From contig JAKAVI010000230.1 of NCBI GenBank assembly GCA_021817355.1, positions 1 to 13,130 of the forward strand: a stretch of DNA of 13,130 bases. The letters are read 5' to 3'. The position numbers were made by a program, and so were the translations under genes. Below, piece by piece: positions 1 to 5,696 of this stretch. Origin of the DNA: Pseudomonadota bacterium. Its GTDB lineage: Bacteria; Pseudomonadota; Alphaproteobacteria; Micropepsales; Micropepsaceae. The notes below the pieces were generated by a model. That model saw nothing but the letters and a program-made list of their open reading frames with translations. It was not told the origin of the DNA and did no database searches. Each line of letters opens with the position of its first letter. The stretch's first letter is position 1.

Positions 1-154
1 CGCCGCCATCTCCACCACCGTCACCACCACCACCGCCGCCATTATTATTATTGACCGCGAGCGCGGGAGCCGTCATCACAACTGAGCTGACGAGCACGGC
101 ACCAGCGATCCCTGCCGCCTTCAGCAGGTTTCTCCGACAGCGGTCAATTTTCAT
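1..154 (-). CDS. Exported Asn/Gly-rich protein, Tat-like signal peptide (3' part outside window)
   Basis: I do not recognise the mature protein. Reading leftward from ATG at 152-154, the first 51 codons are visible. The N-terminus is MKIDRCRRNLLKAAG, where R7-R8-N9-L10-L11-K12 resembles the twin-arginine consensus (RRxFLK, with Leu for Phe). A hydrophobic stretch at about residues 13-31 follows, and a signal peptidase I site A-L-A falls at residues 31-33. After the predicted cut come V34, four Asn and then a run of Gly broken by Asp, which looks like a low-complexity linker or the start of a Gly-rich secreted protein. Export is inferred; Sec export is possible because the Tat match is imperfect. 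No strong ribosome site is visible: the nearest GGAG lies about 20 bases upstream of ATG. The start is supported by the clean signal peptide. The gene continues past base 1, so length and function are unknown. Confidence 0.6.
   Translation of the reverse strand, partial: MKIDRCRRNLLKAAGIAGAVLVSSVVMTAPALAVNNNNGGGGGGDGGGDGG
11..52. repeat. Trinucleotide repeat tracts (ACC/GCC-type run, then four ATT units)
   Basis: A run of ACC/GCC-type triplets at about 11-40 is followed directly by four perfect ATT units at 41-52. On the minus strand these encode the Gly-rich and Asn4 stretch just after the signal peptide of the leftmost gene. Because the unit is three bases, slippage would change the length of the linker without breaking the frame. 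Confidence 0.6.
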
Positions 155-190
155 GTCGTCAGGCACACTTATCTCCAGTCTGAGGCGATT

Positions 191-219
191 ATTATCCTAT
201 TTTGCCCTCTACAAGACAA
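191..219 (-). promoter_or_regulatory. Candidate sigma-70-type promoter for the exported protein
   Basis: On the minus strand, TTGTCT (214-219) and GATAAT (191-196) are separated by exactly 17 bases and lie about 37-65 bases upstream of the ATG at 154. The stretch is unusually AT-rich for this window. The predicted transcript start near 184 would give a leader of about 30 bases. This is a match by eye to the -35/-10 consensus; alphaproteobacterial promoters vary, so it is a candidate only. Confidence 0.45.
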
Positions 220-687
220 TAGAAGTTGCTAACTTCGTCTTACACCGAACCGTTACTCGACTGCTGCGGCCCATGACCTGGCGGGCTCTTCGTCCTTAAA
301 CAGCTGACGCCGCACAATTTTCTGATGTTAACCATCCTCGCAGGCGGCTTCGCCGATGATCTGCCCGGCAACCTTATCCCCTTGTACCCTCAAGCTACCT
401 GTACCCTTAAGCCGCCCAAAATGATCACGACCAGACGTCGCGTTTGCGCTCATGTGCCCCTTCGCCGCCGCCGGCGTGGTGCCCGTCATTCCTCAGATCC
501 GGACACGCCTTCCCTCGCAGCAGCAGCAGCTGCTGCGCATTATCCCGAGCCTCCAGCCGGGCGGCACTGGCAATCCGGCCCGGTCGTAAGGCCCCCGGCA
601 GGTTCTGAGGAGCCACGACGCCCGCGCGTCCGGCCTGCTCAATCGCGTCTCAGGCGGCAACGCCGTCGCCAGGGCGGACAAAGGGAC
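220..687. other. Region without a convincing gene
   Basis: No reading frame here looks like a real protein. Open stretches on both strands are Arg/Pro-rich and have no ribosome site or recognisable domain. A GCAGCAGCTGCTGC palindrome lies at 523-536 inside a CAG run. The right-hand part may hold the eroded 5' half of the SphA-type gene whose 3' half follows, but I could not recover a consistent frame for it. Confidence 0.4.
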
Positions 688-1184
688 TCAATTTTCGTGG
701 TTCCACCCTGGGGTCGCAGGCCGCGAGCGGGCTTTTTCCCAACCCCAATCCGGACAGCTCTGGCTTCCATGCGCCAGGCGATGGTGTCCCTTCCCCATTC
801 CACCATCCAGCCCGATCTTGGTATCAGCTGGCTCAAGGATGGCTGGAATGTCAGCGTCAGCACGCACTATGCCGTGAACATGAAAAACACCAAACCGACT
901 ACCAGTCCGGCGATGAGTTCATGGTCGATTACACACTCACCAAGGACATCGGCAAATGGACCGTAGGCCTTGGCGGCTATTCCGAGAACCAGCTCTCGAG
1001 CGGTACCGGCGCAGCAGCATGTGCCAACAATGGCGGGTGCCAAGTTGCCATCTACGGCATTGGCCCTCTCATCGGGTATAATTTTGGTGGCGCGATCGGC
1101 ATGGTCGAATACAACGCCGCCTTCGCGAACAAGAACGATGCTGGCGGCAACGTGCTCAATGTCCGCCTGGTAATTCCGTTCTGA
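688..1184 (+). pseudogene. Decayed SphA / phenol_MetA_deg-family outer-membrane protein (3' part)
   Basis: The intact C-terminal frame ends at TGA 1182-1184 and carries the family pattern SGDEFMVDYTLTKDIGKW, then a GIGPLIGYNFGG segment and a terminal Phe (VIPF), typical of an outer-membrane beta-barrel end. Proteins of this family (PF13557) are linked to uptake of hydrophobic or aromatic compounds. Upstream homology continues in a different frame: from about 799, IQPDLGISWLKDGWNVSVS and then a conserved Asn-rich strand. The two frames join if one A is restored in the AAA run at 892-894, giving N-T-K-T-D-Y-Q-S-G. Before about 790 the similarity breaks up over several frames, so further indels are likely, and no start codon or signal peptide could be found. 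The left boundary is approximate. A sequencing error could explain one shift but not the missing N-terminal half. Confidence 0.65.
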
Positions 1185-1208
1185 GCTTCACCTCAAGCGG
1201 GTGAGGGA

Positions 1209-1236
1209 GCCGTCGCCGGCCTCCGCCGGCGACGGC
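1209..1236. terminator. Perfect 12-bp stem-loop between convergent genes
   Basis: GCCGTCGCCGGC (1209-1220) pairs perfectly with 1225-1236 around a CTCC loop. It lies 25 bases after the stop of the SphA-type relic and about 107 bases beyond the acs stop on the other strand, a usual place for a shared terminator. There is no clear U-tract on either side, so intrinsic termination is not certain; it could also be an RNA 3'-end stabiliser. Confidence 0.5.
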
Positions 1237-1342
1237 GTTGTCCATTGGAGCGGGCACAGGCTGAAGCTCAGATCGCCCCACAAACGCCAACCGCCACACT
1301 GCGCATGGCCCTGCGGCGGTCAGGATGGCCTGGCGTTGCGAA

Positions 1343-3280
1343 TTATTTCTGCGCGTTCTTGACAAGATCACTGACCACGGCCGGGTCGGCGAGGGTCGAG
1401 GTGTCTCCAAGATTGGTGGTGTCGCCTTCGGCGATCTTCCTGAGCAGGCGGCGCATGATCTTGCCCGACCGCGTCTTGGGCAGCGCCGGTGCAAACTGAA
1501 TCACTTCCGGTCGGGCGATGGGAGACAGATGACCTGATACCCATTTCTTGAGTTCGTCCGCCAGTGCAGCCGAGGGCTGTTCACCAGCGATCAGCGTGAC
1601 ATAGGCATAAATGCCCTGGCCCTTGATGTCGTGGGAAAATCCCACCACCGCAGCTTCGGCCACCTTGTGATGGGCAACGAGAGCTGATTCCACCTCAGCT
1701 GTTCCCAGACGATGGCCCGAGACATTGATCACATCGTCAACCCGTCCGGTAATCCAGTAGTAGCCGTCGGCATCTCTGCGGCAGCCATCGCCGGTGAAGT
1801 ACTTGCCTGGATAGGTCTTGAAATAGGTGTCGGCGAAGCGCTGGTGGTCGCCATAAACCGTACGCATCTGCCCGGGCCAGGAGCGGGTGAGGACCAGATT
1901 GCCGGTAGCGGCGCCTTCCAGCACCTTGCCTTCGGCATCAACGAGTTCAGGCACGATACCGAACAGGGGTTTGGTAGCGGAGCCAGGCTTGAGGTCGGTG
2001 GCCCCGGGCAGGGGCGAGATCAGGATGCCACCGGTTTCGGTCTGCCACCAGGTGTCGACAATCGGGCAGCGCGCGTCGCCAACGACACGATGGTACCACA
2101 GCCAGGCTTCCGGATTGATCGGCTCGCCGACACTGCCCAGAAGACGCAAGGAGGCGCGGCTCGCCTTCTTTACCGGACCTTCGCCCTCGCGCATCAGGGC
2201 GCGGATGGCGGTGGGTGCGGTGTAGAAGATATTGACCTTGTGCTTGTCCACCACCTCCCAGAAGCGCGAGGCGCTCGGGTAATTGGGCACGCCCTCGAAC
2301 ATCAGCGTGACGGCGCCATTGGCCAGGGGGCCGTAGACGATGTAGCTGTGGCCGGTGACCCAGCCCACATCAGCCGTGCACCAGTAGACATCACCATCGT
2401 GGTAGTCGAAGACGATCTCGTGGGTGAAGGCGGAATAAAGCAGATAGCCCGCCGAGGTGTGCAACACGCCCTTGGGTTTTCCCGTCGAGCCGGAGGTGTA
2501 AAGGATGAAGAGCGGATCTTCGGCGCTCATTTCCTCTGGGGGGCAATCCGCCGCGACCTTTGCCATCTCCTCGTGCAGCCAGACATCGCGGCCCTGACGC
2601 ATCATTACCTTGGCACCTGTGCGCTTGACCACGATCACTGTCTTGACCTCCGGACACTGGGTCAGGGCAATGTCGGTGTTGGCTTTGAGAGCGACGGGCT
2701 TGCCGCCACGCAGGCCTTCGTCAGAGGTGATCACCACCGTGGAGGCACAGTCGAGAACACGCCCGGCCAGGCTGTCGGGCGAGAAGCCGGCAAACACCAC
2801 CGAGTGGACCGCGCCAATACGGGCGCAGGCCAGCATGGCATAGGCGGCTTCAGGGATCATCGGCAAGTAGATGGTGACGCGATCACCCTTCTTTACGCCC
2901 TTGGCCTTCAGCACATTGGCGAAGCGGCAGACTTCGGCATAAAGCTCGCGGTAAGTGATGGCGCGGGATACGGACGGATCATCGCCCTCCCAGAGGATTG
3001 CAGTCTGATCGGCGCGGCTCGAAAGATGACGGTCGATGCAGTTGGCGCTGACGTTCAGCGTGCCGTCCTCAAACCATTTGATAAAGAGATTGTCCGGGCG
3101 GTAGGAGACATTCATCACCTTGGTGAAGGGCTTGATCCAGGCAAGCCGGCGGCGCGCCTCCTCACCCCAGAACCCCTCCGGATCCGCCACTGACCGCGCA
3201 TACATCTCCTCATATCGCGCCGGATTGATCCTGGCGCGCGCCCGCCATTCAGCAGAGACCGAAATCAGTTCTTCACTCAT
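1343..3280 (-). CDS. acs: Acetyl-CoA synthetase (AMP-forming acetate--CoA ligase)
   Basis: Activates acetate with ATP to acetyl-AMP and then acetyl-CoA, feeding the TCA and glyoxylate cycles; cytoplasmic. The 645-residue product has the usual Acs length. Visible landmarks are the phosphate-binding loop [11 protein letters not shown] (261-271); WWQTETG (411-417), whose second Trp (W412) matches the acetate-size-limiting W414 of Salmonella Acs; the hinge region TGDG; and the C-terminal [11 protein letters not shown] with K607, equivalent to the acetylated Lys609. Control by protein acetylation is therefore likely from family knowledge. I chose ATG at 3280 because AGAGGAA lies 6 bases upstream; an in-frame GTG two codons earlier overlaps that site. 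No truncation or missing catalytic motif was seen. It is followed by a hairpin (1209-1236) and preceded by a broken CrbS-like regulator gene. Confidence 0.97.
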   Translation of the reverse strand: MSEELISVSAEWRARARINPARYEEMYARSVADPEGFWGEEARRRLAWIKPFTKVMNVSYRPDNLFIKWFEDGTLNVSANCIDRHLSSRADQTAILWEGDDPSVSRAITYRELYAEVCRFANVLKAKGVKKGDRVTIYLPMIPEAAYAMLACARIGAVHSVVFAGFSPDSLAGRVLDCASTVVITSDEGLRGGKPVALKANTDIALTQCPEVKTVIVVKRTGAKVMMRQGRDVWLHEEMAKVAADCPPEEMSAEDPLFILYTSGSTGKPKGVLHTSAGYLLYSAFTHEIVFDYHDGDVYWCTADVGWVTGHSYIVYGPLANGAVTLMFEGVPNYPSASRFWEVVDKHKVNIFYTAPTAIRALMREGEGPVKKASRASLRLLGSVGEPINPEAWLWYHRVVGDARCPIVDTWWQTETGGILISPLPGATDLKPGSATKPLFGIVPELVDAEGKVLEGAATGNLVLTRSWPGQMRTVYGDHQRFADTYFKTYPGKYFTGDGCRRDADGYYWITGRVDDVINVSGHRLGTAEVESALVAHHKVAEAAVVGFSHDIKGQGIYAYVTLIAGEQPSAALADELKKWVSGHLSPIARPEVIQFAPALPKTRSGKIMRRLLRKIAEGDTTNLGDTSTLADPAVVSDLVKNAQK

Positions 3281-3286
3281 CGACAC

Positions 3287-3294
3287 TTCCTCTC
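3287..3294 (-). promoter_or_regulatory. Ribosome binding site that fixes the acs start
   Basis: Minus-strand GAGAGGAA sits 6 bases before ATG 3280. The alternative GTG at 3286 directly abuts this site, leaving no spacer, so the ATG is preferred. Confidence 0.65.
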
Positions 3295-3326
3295 AATCGT
3301 ACATGGAAAATCAGGACGAGCAGCAT

Positions 3327-3342
3327 ATCGCAATCATGCGAT
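3327..3342. promoter_or_regulatory. Short inverted repeat in the acs leader
   Basis: ATCGCA-ATCA-TGCGAT forms a 6-bp inverted repeat about 50 bases upstream of the acs ATG. It could be an operator or a small stem in the leader. I see no recognisable -35/-10 pair placed with it, and the acs promoter itself could not be located by eye. Confidence 0.25.
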
Positions 3343-3366
3343 CGGCCCGAATCGGGCCCGCCGCCG

Positions 3367-3453
3367 TCAGCGCGGTGCCTTACGCGATGGCTGCGGCCCG
3401 CTGCGCAGCAGGGTGGACGGCCCTAGTGCCGATGGAGCATGGGACAGATGCAT
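3367..3453 (-). CDS. Possible 28-residue ORF upstream of acs
   Basis: ATG at 3453 is preceded by a strong GGAGGAG site about 9 bases upstream and opens a 28-codon frame (starts MHLSHAPSALGPS, ends RKAPR) that stops at 3367, about 86 bases before the acs start. The product is Ser/Pro/Arg-rich and matches nothing I know. The region lies immediately downstream of the truncated sensor gene, so the good ribosome site may belonged to an ancestral gene. It could be a leader peptide of acs or chance; support is the ribosome site alone. Confidence 0.2.
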   Translation of the reverse strand: MHLSHAPSALGPSTLLRSGPQPSRKAPR

Positions 3454-3550
3454 GGTTCAGCTCTCCTCCGGGTTATGGCGGGGGTGTTATTTGCATTCTT
3501 CCGCCTGACAGGGCACCGCTTTGCACATAGGCTCCCTGTTCGGGGGGAGA

Positions 3551-5266
3551 TTAGCAGCAGAGGTCACGCCCCTCCAGACGATCACCGCCGTCTTCCATGC
3601 GAGCGCGGGCCAGGGCCAGCTGCGCCGCATCTTCGCCGACAAAGCGGGCGATCACAGCCTGAAGCCGCATGACCGCCTCGTCGCGCACCGCCCAGCCTTC
3701 GGCATCAACGCTGACCTCCTCGACAAAGGCGCGAGCCTGAGCACGGTCCACCGCCCGTGGCGTCGTCAGCAGCGAAACCCCGATGAAGGCAAGTGTGTTG
3801 AGACCAAGGCTGAGGAGCGCGCCACCCTTCAGGGCATCAAGGCCGAGGTCGTGGCGAAAGCCAGCCGCCACCACCATGCTATAGCCATCTCCTGCGCCCA
3901 GTAACGCCGGAATCGCGAGCAGCACCAGCCAGATGCCAAAGCCACACAGGATACCGGCCAGCGCCCCCGTGGAATGGGCCCGCCACCATACCACCGCACC
4001 CAGGAGCGCCGGCGCAAGCTGTGCCGTGGCAACAAAACACAGCAGACCGATCGAGGCCAGCGCTTCGCGGCGCGCGAAGCTGAAGGCGCACCGGCCAGCA
4101 ACCACCAGGATGATGACAATCGACCACCGCCGCGCACCGATGATGAGGAGCTGCAGATCCTCGCTGCCACCCTGGGCCAGACGATGGCGCGTCAGCCATG
4201 GCAATATGAACTGGTTCGATGCCATCACTGACAGCGCCACCGTCTCGACCACGACCATCGCCGTCGCCGCCGAAAATCCCCCGATGAATACAAAGTCGGT
4301 GAGCAGATGTGCACCTGCAGCGTGTGGTAAGGCGAGTACAAAGAGATCCGGGTCATGAACCGAGTTGCCAGCCAGACTGAGGCCGGCGGTGGCGATCGGA
4401 ACAACGGCGATGCAGGTCAACAGCAGATAAAGCGGGAGCATCCACCTCGCTCAGCCCATATCGCGCGGGTCCTCAAGCTCGACAAAGCCCATGTAGAACT
4501 GGCGCGGAAGGCAGATGAACACCGCCGCCGACAGGAGACTCTGCGTAAAGAATGCAACGCTCGGGACCGGTGGCTGGCTGTGCGGCGGAACCAGACTTAG
4601 ACCATGTGGCATGGTACGCAGAAACAGCAGCAGCAGCAGCACGGCAAAGGCGCCCGCGGAAATCAACGCGGTCAGCTTGACGATCGATTCCACTGCGATG
4701 GCGCGAACCAGCCCGGGATTATGCTCGGTAAGGCCCACCCGCCGTGCACCAAACAGCATGGCAAAGCCGGCAAGCGCTGCGGCAAACGCAAAAGTGGTGA
4801 CGGCACCGGTAGCGCTAACGCTTCCACCGAGCAACTTCACCGCCATCGTGATCGAACGAAGTTGCAGGGCGATGTAAGGCAGCGCGCCCAGAATGGCGAC
4901 GGCTGCAACCACCGCCCCGACCAGTGGCCTTTTGCCGTAACGCGCCGCAAGAAAATCGGCAACCGAACCGGTGTTTTCGCGCTTGGCAGCGACTGCGATC
5001 CGCCGCCAGAGCGGAAAGAGCAGCGTCAGCACCAGGGATGGTCCGATGTAGATCGGCAGATAGTTCCAGCCTGAGCGCGCAGCGGTGCCCACTGCGCCGA
5101 AATAAGTCCATGAGGTGCAATAGACCGCCAGCGACAGCCCGTAGACAAGAGCCCTGCTCCGGGGCGGACAGGCTCCGCGATTGCGCTCGGAAAGCCAGGC
5201 CACGGCAAAGAGCAAGGCCATATAGGCGCCGACGAGCGTCAGGAGCTTGAGATCGATCAGGTGCAT
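3551..5266 (-). pseudogene. CbrA/CrbS-type sensor kinase relic: SSS transporter domain with in-frame stop, kinase part missing
   Basis: From ATG 5266 (MHLIDLKLLTLVGAYM) the frame encodes a multi-helix sodium/solute symporter-like domain with TSWTYFGAVGTAARSGW, FLAARYGKRP and LPRQFYMGFVE, as in SSS-domain histidine kinases. Such kinases normally continue through a STAC linker, PAS, HisKA and HATPase domains to about 1000 residues or more. Here a TGA at 4451-4453 interrupts codon 272, just before ARWMLPLYLLL, a conserved segment of the family. The same frame then stays open to TAA at 3551, where the protein ends after about 571 codons at the start of the linker (ARFVGEDAAQLALAR). No H-box or ATPase motif follows in any frame down to acs. 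The upstream in-frame extension does not look like protein, so ATG 5266 is preferred although its ribosome site is weak. CrbS regulates acs in other bacteria, which fits its place directly upstream of acs. CbrA versus CrbS identity is not resolved. Confidence 0.85.
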
Positions 5267-5398
5267 GTTGTGTTCACACCCGCAAGGCTGAGACCTCGTA
5301 ACGCCCGTGGGCGGCAGGGCCCGACAATGAAGATCACATCGCAGTGCAATATCGACTCCCCACAATCCAGAAGCCATGACGATGGTAACAGGACGTGG

Positions 5399-5482
5399 AT
5401 GCAGAAGGAGTTTAAGGCGGATGTCCGCCAGCAGATCAAGGTCAGCATGGGCGGCGCCAGGAATGTCGCTGACGCGAACTGA
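5399..5482 (+). CDS. Possible 27-residue ORF in the divergent intergenic region
   Basis: ATG 5399 has AGGA five bases upstream and opens a short frame (MQKEFKADVRQQIKVSMGG, ending in ADAN) that stops at 5482. The composition is protein-like (charged, mildly amphipathic) compared with surrounding frames. I recognise no family; it may be a small protein, a gene fragment or chance. Confidence 0.2.
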   Translation: MQKEFKADVRQQIKVSMGGARNVADAN

Positions 5483-5601
5483 TTGGGGTAGTCAAGTACA
5501 AGTCCGCTGCGGTTTGGGGAGGCACCAGTTGATCACGACAGGAAGGAGAGGGCCATCGCCGGCATGCGCATCAGGCGCAGGGGCTGACGAGAAAGGACCC
5601 T
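5483..5601. other. Intergenic sequence upstream of the P-type ATPase
   Basis: Part of the 430-base region between the divergent sensor relic and the ATPase gene. No RNA gene or repeat is apparent here. The left part of the region holds the small ORF at 5399-5482 and the right part the FNR/FixK-type box at 5602-5615. Confidence 0.4.
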
Positions 5602-5615
5602 TTGACCCCTGTCAA
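5602..5615 (+). promoter_or_regulatory. FNR/FixK-type box (anaerobox) upstream of the P-type ATPase
   Basis: TTGACCCCTGTCAA is a perfect dyad of the form TTGAC-N4-GTCAA, and extends to TTTGAC/GTCAAA at 5601-5616. It fits the TTGA-N6-TCAA consensus of FNR, FnrN and FixK proteins of alphaproteobacteria. Its centre (about 5608.5) is 88 bases upstream of the ATPase ATG. A TATCGT at 5639-5644 could be a -10 element, giving a start near 5651 and placing the box at about -42, the class II activator position. Sequence match and spacing are seen; regulation is inferred. It also lies between divergent genes, so it could once have served the sensor gene. Confidence 0.5.
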
Positions 5616-5696
5616 ACCCGAAGCTCGCCGCGTCCTGCTATCGTGGCTGCCCCAAGGCAGCATGACGGCACCGATCAGGAGGCGTGACGGGGGCAG

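Noticed and set aside
1..52. A CRISPR-like or other repeat array
   Set aside because: Only simple triplet repeats inside a coding region; no spacers or longer direct repeats.
523..536. GCAGCAGCTGCTGC palindrome as a regulatory site
   Set aside because: It is a by-product of a CAG/CTG run in a gene-free stretch, with no promoter nearby.
325..966. A 213-codon open frame on the plus strand
   Set aside because: The first two-thirds are Arg/Pro-rich low-complexity sequence without a ribosome site; only the last part matches the SphA family, in a frame that is then lost, so it is reported as a pseudogene.
1712..3193. A 493-codon open frame on the plus strand
   Set aside because: It lies wholly antisense to acs; the translation is Gly/Ala/His/Asp-rich without domains and is explained by the GC-rich codon pattern of acs.
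3281..3286. GTG at 3284-3286 as the acs start
   Set aside because: It touches the AGAGGAA ribosome site, whereas ATG at 3278-3280 has a proper 6-base spacer.
4441..4453. A frameshift between two separate genes in the sensor region
   Set aside because: The parts before and after are in the same frame (9 bases between the TGA and the next ATG), so this is a nonsense codon, not a frameshift or two genes.
5602..5607. TTGACC as an ordinary -35 element
   Set aside because: No -10-like hexamer occurs 16-18 bases downstream; the dyad and its spacing fit an activator site better.
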